Origin: Paenibacillus sp. JZ16
GTDB taxonomy: Bacteria; Bacillota; Bacilli; Paenibacillales; Paenibacillaceae
DNA: 64,000 nt
NCBI RefSeq assembly: GCF_015326965.1
Contig: NZ_CP017659.1
Span: 186,001-250,000, forward strand
Direction of reading: 5' to 3'
Shown here piece by piece: positions 43,722 to 51,615 of this stretch (positions are counted from its first letter, which is position 1; each line of letters opens with the position of its first letter). The notes below the pieces were generated by a model, which did not search any database, had not been told where the DNA came from, and saw only the letters and a list, made by a program, of their open reading frames with translations. Both the position numbers and the translations under genes were made by a program.

Positions 43722-45767
43722 TTAAAAACCAAAGGCTTGTTGAATCAGTCTCGCATAGATGGCGGCAGCTTCCTTGCGCAGAAGTTTGTCGGACGGCCGG
43801 TAATCGGCGGCCCCGTTTGCGTCTGTTGTCACCTCGGGTCCATGCATCCCGGATCCGACCATGAACTGTACGGCTTCGTCTGCCCATGCAGCCGGTTTTG
43901 AGCTGAGTTTGGCCGGAACCGCCTTGGCGCCAAGCGCGTTTTGGGCCACACGCCATATTATAGCAGCAGCCTCTTGGCGCGTGATCGGCTGATCCGGTTC
44001 AAAGTTCTGGGCTGGTGTGCCGGTGACACCTCCCATGTCCGCGACATTCTGCACATAACCAGCGAGAGGGTGCCCTTGCATATCCTTAAACGAACTCGCG
44101 CTATCGCTAGGCTTCATCCCGGCCAGCCGGCTGATAACACTGACAAACTCTGCCCGCGTAATCGGTTCATTCGGTCGGAAGGTGGATTGCTCATTCTCGT
44201 CAAAAGCCTTGAGGGACTGCATGAAGTAGATATCCTTGGCATAAGGATTCTCTTCCGGAACGTCGCTGTACGCAGCAGGCTCCGCGAGCTTTTCGGACAT
44301 GCTGTCTATCGCCGTATAATACATATACGCCACATTGCCGTTATCATCTTCCTTGAAGGCGGCAGGCGTACCGTTCTCATCTACGAATCGCAGCGGACCG
44401 ACCGGCGTGAGTTTATGTTCGCCCAATGCATCCGAGACTAACAACTCACCTTGGCCGGCCTTCACCTGTGTGGCGATAATCGGTGTTCTCAAACTTCTGA
44501 ACATGCCCTCGAATTTCTTGAGCTGCTCCTGATTAAGCGGGAAGTCGTTCGGCTGAACCTGCTTCTTCGGATAAAAATGATCCATAAATGCGGTGAAAAA
44601 TTCGGCTCGGATCGATGTGCTCGCGTCACTGTTAACAACGATCAGGCCTCCGACATTCTGGTCGGGAAGGAGCCAAAGCCAGGAATGATAGCCATCCAAA
44701 TCGCCACCTTTGCCAATCAGGGTTTGGCCGTTATGGCTGCTGTGCATGAACGATTCAAAACCGTATGACATCAACGGAAGACCAGCTGCATCATAATGCG
44801 TCTGATGCATCAAACGCTTGGTCTCTTCCTTCATAATGCGGGAAGATCCGAACTGGCCCTTATTTAGATGGGCAGTGATGAAATTGGCCATATCGGTACC
44901 GGTGGCGAACATGCCGCCTTCCGGCGCGATGGTAGGTATGTTTTGGTACGGCTTAAACGGATGACGTTCGGCATTGTAGCCAGTCGCAAGGTTTGCGATG
45001 ATATCCTCATCCATCCGAAATGCAGCGTGCTCCATTTGTAGCGGGGTGAAAATATGCTTTTTTACATAATCTTCAAACGGTTCTCCTGATACCCGCTCGA
45101 CAATGTAGCCCTGCATGGAGGAGGCAAGATTATCATAGCGGTAAACCTCTCCTGGCGTGCGAACCACAGCCGGTGCATTTAACCGGATAAAGTCGGCAAG
45201 CGGCATCTCGCCCTTCTGAATGATATGCTGCGGAAGCGAGTAGTCGTCCGTAAAGTCGAAGCCTGTTGTATGGGTCAATAAATGCTCAACGGTGACGGGT
45301 GTCCCGGTGTTGTTGGTGATTTTAACATCCGGCATATAATCGGTTATGTCTTGCTTCAGGTCGATTTTTCCTTCCTCTACCAGTTGCATGACCGCCGTCG
45401 CGGTTATCGATTTGGATATCGAGGCCATGCGGAACAAGGTTCGATCGGGGTCAATCTTTTTCTTGGATTCAAGGTCGGCATAGCCGTAGCCCGTATTCAG
45501 CAGCACCTTGTCGTCTTTTACGACCACAACAAGCGCACCAGCCAGCATGTCCGAAACCTGGGGTTTGGCAAAATAGGCGTCGGTGAACGCCTTGACTTCT
45601 TTGGCACTCAGTACCGGTGCTCCCGTTTGCTGTGTTAAAGCTGTACTTGAGGCGGGTTTAGCCGTATCGGCAAAGATATCGGCAGGGAAAGCCAGCAGGC
45701 TAGCGGACAGTACGGAGGCTGCCAGGACACGAATGGTTCTGGATTTGCTTTGTTTATTTGGCTTCAT
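43722..45767 (-). CDS. S-layer-anchored serine hydrolase (class C beta-lactamase fold + SLH domains)
   Basis: 681 residues, ATG after AAGGAGAGGAACCC on the minus strand. A signal peptide (RTIRVLAASVLSASLLAFPA) is followed by a beta-lactamase/transpeptidase-like domain: nucleophile in MASISKSITATAV (S-x-x-K), YDN in EVYRYDNLASSMQGY and a GKGGDLDGYHS third motif. From about residue 500 three SLH repeats follow (FRPNEPITRAEFVSVISRLA, FEPDQPITRQEAAAIIWRVA, YRPSDKLLRKEAAAIYARLI), which tether the protein to cell-wall polymer. It may be a D-aminopeptidase, carboxypeptidase or esterase acting at the surface. Confidence 0.92.
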   Translation of the reverse strand: MKPNKQSKSRTIRVLAASVLSASLLAFPADIFADTAKPASSTALTQQTGAPVLSAKEVKAFTDAYFAKPQVSDMLAGALVVVVKDDKVLLNTGYGYADLESKKKIDPDRTLFRMASISKSITATAVMQLVEEGKIDLKQDITDYMPDVKITNNTGTPVTVEHLLTHTTGFDFTDDYSLPQHIIQKGEMPLADFIRLNAPAVVRTPGEVYRYDNLASSMQGYIVERVSGEPFEDYVKKHIFTPLQMEHAAFRMDEDIIANLATGYNAERHPFKPYQNIPTIAPEGGMFATGTDMANFITAHLNKGQFGSSRIMKEETKRLMHQTHYDAAGLPLMSYGFESFMHSSHNGQTLIGKGGDLDGYHSWLWLLPDQNVGGLIVVNSDASTSIRAEFFTAFMDHFYPKKQVQPNDFPLNQEQLKKFEGMFRSLRTPIIATQVKAGQGELLVSDALGEHKLTPVGPLRFVDENGTPAAFKEDDNGNVAYMYYTAIDSMSEKLAEPAAYSDVPEENPYAKDIYFMQSLKAFDENEQSTFRPNEPITRAEFVSVISRLAGMKPSDSASSFKDMQGHPLAGYVQNVADMGGVTGTPAQNFEPDQPITRQEAAAIIWRVAQNALGAKAVPAKLSSKPAAWADEAVQFMVGSGMHGPEVTTDANGAADYRPSDKLLRKEAAAIYARLIQQAFGF

Positions 45768-45996
45768 GGGTTCCTCTCCTTGTCAATCGTATTTGATTTC
45801 CACTTCATGGTAGACGATGGAGGGAGATGGAAGAACGGTCCGCAGAATGAGTTTTAACTGGCTCTTCGGAGGGAACCAGGCCTCGACTTTGGTCCAGGGG
45901 AGATAGAATAACCGAGGCGAAATTAATCGTTTTATATCGATTGTTTTTAATTAGTACAATTTGATTGCGTTATTTAGGTAATACACTATCAAAATT

Positions 45997-46022
45997 TATA
46001 CTTATTATTTTATAATAGTATA
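45997..46022. promoter_or_regulatory. AT-rich palindrome at the hydrolase promoter
   Basis: TATACTTATTAT and ATAATAGTATA face each other across TTT, a near-perfect dyad containing a TATAAT -10 candidate (46011-46016) just upstream of the hydrolase start at 46043. It may be a MarR- or Fur-like operator, but AT-rich dyads arise easily by chance. Confidence 0.35.
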
Positions 46023-46042
46023 AACATAGAGATGTCTGGGGG

Positions 46043-46831
46043 ATGAGGAAACTGAATCTATACATCAAGGAGAGCGGAAATAAGCAGGCAGCAAGGATGA
46101 TCGTTTTTTTGCATGGCGGCGGTGTAAGCGGATGGATGTGGAGCAAGCAGATTCCCTTTTTTGAAAACAGCTTCTGCCTGATACCTGACTTGCCCGGACA
46201 TGGGCGCAGCCCCGGCAATCCGCCTTTTTCCATATGCCGCACCGCGGAGCAGCTTAACGAGGTCATTTCGACCAAAGCTGATGGACGGGAGATTGTTGTC
46301 TTCGGCTTTTCACTAGGTGCGCAAATTCTCGTGGAGATGATATGTCAGCGACCCGGCCTTATTGATTACGCCATCGTAAACAGCGCATTGCTGAGGCCGA
46401 TGCCGACAGCGCTTAAGCTGATTGAACCTTCCGTTCGAATAAGCTTCCCATTAACAAGATACAGATGGTTTTCCAGATGGCAGGCAAGCACGCTGTATGT
46501 GAATGAGGTTGACTTTGAACAGTATTACGCGGAAACTCTGAATATGAAACGGGAGATGCTGGTTTCAGTGCTGAAGGAGAATATGTCCTATTCAATCTCT
46601 CCGCGGATTCAAGAATCCACAACGAAGCTATTGGTTACGGTTGGGGAGAAGGAGAGAGGCATTGTTAAAAAGTCGGCTGAAGATCTCGTGCAGCTGAGCG
46701 AAAACGCTGACGGGATCATCTTTCCCGGTGTTGGGCACGGCATACCGCTTGCTGATCCGGCGCTGTTTAATCGGGTAGTGAACCATTGGCTTAACACCGG
46801 TACAATTCCGGAGGGTACTCCTCATTTATAG
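46043..46831 (+). CDS. Alpha/beta hydrolase
   Basis: 262 residues. IVFLHGGGVSGWMWSKQIP forms the oxyanion region, DLPGHGRSPGNPPF follows, the nucleophile elbow is VVFGFSLGAQILVEM and the catalytic His is in FPGVGHGIPLADP. It is a typical cytoplasmic esterase or lipase-like member with unknown substrate. The ATG is preceded by GGGGG at very short distance, an unusual ribosome site; the transcript leader may be only about 20 nt. It lies 113 nt upstream of the MerR-type gene, with that gene's own promoter between. Confidence 0.85.
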   Translation: MRKLNLYIKESGNKQAARMIVFLHGGGVSGWMWSKQIPFFENSFCLIPDLPGHGRSPGNPPFSICRTAEQLNEVISTKADGREIVVFGFSLGAQILVEMICQRPGLIDYAIVNSALLRPMPTALKLIEPSVRISFPLTRYRWFSRWQASTLYVNEVDFEQYYAETLNMKREMLVSVLKENMSYSISPRIQESTTKLLVTVGEKERGIVKKSAEDLVQLSENADGIIFPGVGHGIPLADPALFNRVVNHWLNTGTIPEGTPHL

Positions 46832-46871
46832 CGGGGACGGGCAGATCATAATCCTCCTCATAAAATGGCTG

Positions 46872-46902
46872 TAGACTTTGCCCTTAGGGCAAGGTGTATA
46901 GT
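46872..46902 (+). promoter_or_regulatory. MerR-type promoter with 19-bp spacer and palindrome
   Basis: TAGACT (46872-46877) and TATAGT (46897-46902) are separated by 19 bp, too far for normal sigma-A use. The palindrome TTGCCCTTAGGGCAA (46878-46892) fills the spacer. This is the classic layout at which a MerR protein untwists the DNA to activate transcription, and it lies directly ahead of a MerR-family gene, so autoregulation is strongly suggested. Confidence 0.82.
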
Positions 46903-46944
46903 GATCTTGAACCAAGAGCGATAAACCAGAAAAGAGGTGAACCT

Positions 46945-47769
46945 TTGCTGTCGATTGGAGAATTCTCCAAAATATGCGAAGTATCTACAAAGACACTTCG
47001 ATATTACGATGAGATCGGATTAATTCATCCGAACCAGATCAATCCGGAAAACGGTTACCGATATTATTCCATTAGTCAATTAAAGAAAATGCTCTATATT
47101 AACCGTTTGAAGTCTTATCATTTTTCGCTGGAAGAAATCAAGGAGATTCTGGACGAGGAAGCGGATCCATCCGAAGAGAAGCTTCGCTTCGCCCTTCATC
47201 GCAAACGTAGGGATATTCAGGAGAAGTTAGACACGTATGAATATATCCTAAAACAAATGAACCAGGATATCTTGAATCTGGAGCAGGGCATACATTTGAT
47301 GTCATATCTGGATGATATCGAAGTACGGCTTGTTGAAACAGGACCAATGAATATCCTTAACATGCGTCAAATGATGAGCAGTGATGACTATGCTTTAGGA
47401 TATGGCGGGTATTACAGCAGATTGTACGAAAAGATTGCCAGGGAGCAGCTTACCTTGGTCGGAACACCTATGACCATATATCACAGTCCGGAATTCCATC
47501 CTGCAGGCAATGACACCGAGTTTGCCCTTCCGGTCAGGGAGGCTGTAAAGGGAACGAGAGTGTTGTCCGGTGGCCTTTGCGCGAGGTCTGTTTTAAAGGG
47601 GGCTTATTCCAATTTGACATCGGTATATGCCAAACTGAGGGAATGGATAGAAGATGAAGGATATGCTTTGACTCAATCGCCCTATGAAGTTTATGTAACC
47701 GACCCCTATCAGGCCTTGACTGCCGAGGAATTGGTGACCGAGGTGTATTTCCCCGTGACCAAAAAATAA
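46945..47769 (+). CDS. MerR-family regulator with GyrI-like effector domain
   Basis: 274 residues from TTG 46945, nine bases after AAAGAGGTG; upstream codons fall in the promoter. The N-terminal MerR domain (LSIGEFSKICEVSTKTLRYY, then DEIGLIHPNQINPENGYRYY) leads into a coiled dimerisation helix and a GyrI/BmrR-like C-terminal ligand domain (VRLVETGPMNILNMRQ, PYEVYVTDPYQALTAEELVT). Such proteins bind bulky organic cations and activate export or hydrolysis genes. Its own 19-bp-spacer promoter lies just upstream. Confidence 0.92.
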   Translation: MLSIGEFSKICEVSTKTLRYYDEIGLIHPNQINPENGYRYYSISQLKKMLYINRLKSYHFSLEEIKEILDEEADPSEEKLRFALHRKRRDIQEKLDTYEYILKQMNQDILNLEQGIHLMSYLDDIEVRLVETGPMNILNMRQMMSSDDYALGYGGYYSRLYEKIAREQLTLVGTPMTIYHSPEFHPAGNDTEFALPVREAVKGTRVLSGGLCARSVLKGAYSNLTSVYAKLREWIEDEGYALTQSPYEVYVTDPYQALTAEELVTEVYFPVTKK

Positions 47770-47822
47770 GAGATTTACATATACCATATAGCTTGTATAA
47801 CGAATTCTGCGAGGTATCTATT

Positions 47823-48845
47823 ATGAAAAGAAGCTGCTGGCCAACGACATTATGGCAAACCCTAGCCCCGGCGACGGTGGGAATGGACGCTGACAAGCTT
47901 TCAGGGCTGGATTCATGGATCAAAACCGAATATCCCGATATTCATGGCATAATCGTGGCTCGACACGGAGCTATCGTTTATGAAAAATATGATCATGGTT
48001 ATGGCCCGGAGGATCGGCACCATGTTGCATCGGTTACAAAGAGTATCATATCCGCACTCATTGGCATTGCTATAGATGCAGGCTATATACAACATGCAGA
48101 TCAGAAGGTGCTGGATTTTTTCCCCGAATATGAACCTAAGGCTCACGCTCAACAACAACGGGAAGTAACGATACGCCATCTGCTCACGATGACGGCTCCT
48201 TATCCATTTGAGGATTGGCACGAACCGCTGGACAAACTGTGCATGCAATCAGATTGGGTTCATTATACGCTGGATATGCTGGGCATCGGTGGAAGTCTGG
48301 GAGCATTTAAGTATTCTACTGCAGGGGTGCATCTCCTCTCAGCAGTAATAACTCGCAGCACAGGAAAAAGTGCCCGCGCGTTTGCTAACGAATACTTGTT
48401 TAAACCGATCGGCATGAACGAAATTCCGGATTATGACATGAATTCATTCGGATTTGATGATTTATTCGGAAAAGACGTCAGGGGATGGGTCAAAGATCCA
48501 GCCGGTAATTCTACTGGAGGATGGGGGCTTACGCTAACTCCTCGAGATATGGCTCGTTTCGGTTTTCTTTATCTGAACCGCGGCACATGGGACAATCAGC
48601 CCATTATATCGGGGGCATGGATTGACCAATCAACAGCGATGAATCCCAACCATTATGGATATCTATGGTGGTTGCGCGATGAGGACGGAGTATCTGCATA
48701 CTCGGCAGTAGGCGATGGAGGCAATATCATTTGCTGCATTCCGAAGCAAGACTTGGTCGTAGCCATTGCATCAGCATTTACCGTCAATCCGCGGGATCGA
48801 TGGACACTGATTAAAGAACGCATTATCCCGGCGGTTATCGACTAA
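47823..48845 (+). CDS. Serine hydrolase (class C beta-lactamase family)
   Basis: 340 residues from ATG 47823 after GAGGTATCTATT. The S-x-x-K motif is in HHVASVTKSIISALIG, the Tyr motif is KYSTAGVHLLSAV (Y-S-T rather than the usual Y-S-N) and VGDGGNIICCIP corresponds to motif three. There is no signal peptide, so the protein is probably cytoplasmic. Activity might be esterase or D-aminopeptidase. It lies 53 nt after the MerR-type gene and may be a target of it. Confidence 0.88.
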   Translation: MKRSCWPTTLWQTLAPATVGMDADKLSGLDSWIKTEYPDIHGIIVARHGAIVYEKYDHGYGPEDRHHVASVTKSIISALIGIAIDAGYIQHADQKVLDFFPEYEPKAHAQQQREVTIRHLLTMTAPYPFEDWHEPLDKLCMQSDWVHYTLDMLGIGGSLGAFKYSTAGVHLLSAVITRSTGKSARAFANEYLFKPIGMNEIPDYDMNSFGFDDLFGKDVRGWVKDPAGNSTGGWGLTLTPRDMARFGFLYLNRGTWDNQPIISGAWIDQSTAMNPNHYGYLWWLRDEDGVSAYSAVGDGGNIICCIPKQDLVVAIASAFTVNPRDRWTLIKERIIPAVID

Positions 48846-48924
48846 ATAGATCATCGCAATCTTTGTCTCGGTATCAGTTTCAATATGTGGTTGATGTCAA
48901 AAAAACAAATATATCTGCGCATCT

Positions 48925-48949
48925 GAAGCCGCCAAATTGGCGGCTTTTA
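48925..48949 (+). terminator. Terminator of serine hydrolase gene
   Basis: AAGCCGCCA and TTGGCGGCTT pair around a very short AA loop, followed by TT. It separates the gene from copA. Confidence 0.82.
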
Positions 48950-49082
48950 TGGTTGCTGCACACTCTTTCAGGCAAAAATCGCAATCGGTGGCCCTTCTTA
49001 GCCATTCTGATGTTACGCGTATTTTCATACATTGTATGGACAAGCGAAAACAGAAATAAGCAGAGGGTGGGGAGGAATCGTT

Positions 49083-51281
49083 GTGAAGCTGCATCAAATC
49101 CAAGTGACGGGCATGACTTGCACGGCTTGTGCAGCCCGGATCGAGAAAGTTCTTCGTAAGGTGCAAGGCATTCAATCTGTCCGTGTTAGCCTCGCCTTAT
49201 CTCAGGCCACGATTCATTATGAACCGACGCAGATTGGTATAGAGAAGATCATGGAGAGAATCGAAAAACTTGGCTATGGAGCGACCGACAGGCTGTCGCA
49301 TCCGCATGCCGGGATCGATGCGGAGACGGGAGCTTATCGCATCCGGTTTATCATTGCCGCTTGTTTATCCATGCCGCTCATATGGGCGATGATGGCGCAT
49401 GTTGCCGATTGGCCTGCACAATGGATACCGAATTTGTTGATGGAACCTGTATTTCAATGGGTGCTCGCTACCTTGCTTCAGTTTGGCGTAGGGTATCCTT
49501 TCTATTACGGAGCTTACCAGGCATTGATCCATCGTACGGCCAACATGGATACTCTCGTTGCGTTAAGTACCTCGGTGGCTTACTTCTACAGTCACTATGT
49601 CATGTTTGAATCCCGGGACAGCTTCGCGCATCCAACGCTTTATTTTGATACGATCGCGATGGTGATGGCTGCGGTTCTGCTGGGTAAGTGGCTTGAGACC
49701 ATGGCCAAAGGCAGAGCGTTGAAGCAGCTTAGTGCCTTATATGAGCTTCAGGTTAAACGGGTTCGAGTCATACGCAGTCATGGGGAAGAATGGATTTCTG
49801 CGGATCAAGTGCAGATCGGAGACCGCATCCGGGTGAATCAGGGGGAATGGATCTCCATTGACGGCTTTGTTCAGTCGGGATCGGCGGATGCCGATGAATC
49901 TATGCTGACAGGTGAAAGTACAGCAGTGGCCAAGGGCATGAAAGATCGAGTCTACGCCGGCACGCGTTGTCTGATCGGAAGTTTGGACATCGTGGTTGAT
50001 AAGTATCATGACGAAACCCGCCTGTCTCAAATGATTGGGCTAATCGAGTCCGCGCAGCAGGGGAAACCGGCCATTCAGCGAACCGTAGATCGTATAGCGG
50101 CGATTTTTGTTCCCTTGATGATCGGTTGTGCTGCGCTTACATATGCGGGGTGGCTCTGGTTTTCCCAATCTCCCGATGCATCCGAAACGGCCATGCGCCA
50201 CGCGCTGTCTGTATTACTGATCGCCTGTCCCTGTGCGCTTGGGTTAGCTACGCCGGTATCCATCCTGATCGCAACCGGCTCGTCCGCCCAAAGAGGCGTT
50301 CTATTCAAAGACGGCCGTTCTCTGGAGAGTTTGCGCCGAACCGATGTCGTATTGTTGGATAAGACCGGCACGTTGACGGAAGGAACGCCTCAACTTACGG
50401 CGATTCACACTGCGGACGGCACCAAAGCTGCCTACGCGCTATCCATGTCGGCTGCGGTGGCTTCCCGGTCCGCCCACCCGTTAGCACAAGCCATTGTACG
50501 AGCTGCCCAAGACAAACATTCCCCCATTTTGGAAGCCCAGAAATTTCAAGAGCGGGTTGGGAAAGGGATGGAAGGCTATGTCACAGGTGAGCACGTATGC
50601 GTGGGAAATCGAAGATGGCTGCTGGAGCAGGGCATACAGCTGGAGAGTCCTCCAGATCACCCCGGCTATACAAGGATTTATGTCGCCGTGAACGGGAAGT
50701 GCATCGGGTCGCTTGTATTGATTGACAAGCTTAGAAAAGACGCCCGGAAGATTGTACAGGAGTTAAAGCGCCGAGCCGATGTGTGGATGGTGACCGGCGA
50801 TGAGGAGCAGGCCGCCGTGGCGGTGGCTGCCGCGGCTGGGATCGATCAGATGCGTGCAGGCATGCTTCCTGAAGACAAGCTGGCATTCATCCGCGAGCTT
50901 CAACATCAAGGGCGTTCCGTTGTGATGATTGGCGATGGAATAAACGATGCGGCTGCGCTAGCCGTGGCAGATGTCGGCATGGCGATGGGCGGGGGAGCGG
51001 ACGCCGCTAAACAGGCCGGCGACATCGTACTGATCGGAAACAAGCTATTCAACATCATCGATGCGTATAGGTGGAGCCGCCAAACGATGCGGAACGTTCA
51101 TCAGAATTTGCTGTTTGCTCTATTGTATAACGCCGTTACCGTACCATTGGCCGCATGCGGTTATTTGGATCCGCGCATCGCTTGCATCGGCATGGCGGGA
51201 AGCTCCGTGATTGTTGTTGCGAATGCGCTTAGATTGCAGCTGAAGGTGCAGAGACTGGGTAAGAGAAGCATAATAATTTGA
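49083..51281 (+). CDS. copA: Copper-translocating P1B-type ATPase
   Basis: 732 residues from GTG 49083 after GGGGAGGAATCGTT. A single N-terminal heavy-metal domain has GMTCTACAARIEK (C13, C16). The membrane part contains the CPC motif LLIACPCALGLATPVSI, followed by phosphorylation site DKTGTLTEG, the SAHPLAQAIV HP motif, MVTGDEEQAA and hinge MIGDGINDAAALAVAD. The last helices (LLYNAVTVPLAA and the MAGSSVIVVANALRL segment) have the Tyr/Asn and Met/Ser residues of Cu(I) exporters. It should pump Cu(I) out of the cytoplasm. No CsoR or CopZ gene is adjacent. Confidence 0.93.
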   Translation: MKLHQIQVTGMTCTACAARIEKVLRKVQGIQSVRVSLALSQATIHYEPTQIGIEKIMERIEKLGYGATDRLSHPHAGIDAETGAYRIRFIIAACLSMPLIWAMMAHVADWPAQWIPNLLMEPVFQWVLATLLQFGVGYPFYYGAYQALIHRTANMDTLVALSTSVAYFYSHYVMFESRDSFAHPTLYFDTIAMVMAAVLLGKWLETMAKGRALKQLSALYELQVKRVRVIRSHGEEWISADQVQIGDRIRVNQGEWISIDGFVQSGSADADESMLTGESTAVAKGMKDRVYAGTRCLIGSLDIVVDKYHDETRLSQMIGLIESAQQGKPAIQRTVDRIAAIFVPLMIGCAALTYAGWLWFSQSPDASETAMRHALSVLLIACPCALGLATPVSILIATGSSAQRGVLFKDGRSLESLRRTDVVLLDKTGTLTEGTPQLTAIHTADGTKAAYALSMSAAVASRSAHPLAQAIVRAAQDKHSPILEAQKFQERVGKGMEGYVTGEHVCVGNRRWLLEQGIQLESPPDHPGYTRIYVAVNGKCIGSLVLIDKLRKDARKIVQELKRRADVWMVTGDEEQAAVAVAAAAGIDQMRAGMLPEDKLAFIRELQHQGRSVVMIGDGINDAAALAVADVGMAMGGGADAAKQAGDIVLIGNKLFNIIDAYRWSRQTMRNVHQNLLFALLYNAVTVPLAACGYLDPRIACIGMAGSSVIVVANALRLQLKVQRLGKRSIII

Positions 51282-51536
51282 AGACGGAGTCCCAACCCGT
51301 TGATATGCAGCCACCGGTACGGGTCCGCGAGCCTGGGATTTCACCCGCACCTGGATTATGATCATTCCTTTGGCTGGATAAAGTGCAGGGATGTACGAGG
51401 TGGGACGACATAACAGCTAATTTGCAGGGAACCATGTTGACTCAACCGCTAACTGATCCTGAGTAACCTCTCGATCAGGTGTAAGCCGTCCTTTCTTGCG
51501 ATGTATTAGGGAATTGTGATCTAAAAGATAAAATGA
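51282..51536. other. Non-coding stretch behind copA
   Basis: About 255 bases before the terminator of the glycoside hydrolase gene. Several short translations exist, but none has a ribosome site or recognisable family. A small dyad around CTGATCCTGAG and CTCGATCAG (about 51451-51480) is the only structure noticed. Confidence 0.4.
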
Positions 51537-51566
51537 AATAGCCGCAGTCCGGAGACTGCGGCTATT
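51537..51566 (-). terminator. Terminator of the glycoside hydrolase gene
   Basis: AATAGCCGCAGTC (51537-51549), loop CGGA, GACTGCGGCTATT (51554-51566): a perfect 13-bp stem. On the minus strand TTTCATTTTATC follows. Confidence 0.88.
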
Positions 51567-51615
51567 CCTCAAGGCAGAGTTGTGTGCCATCACTCATCTA
51601 TGGCAGGAACGATCA

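Noticed and set aside
43941..44441. 166-codon plus-strand frame within the SLH hydrolase gene
   Set aside because: Antisense to SLH repeats with complete motifs; no independent evidence.
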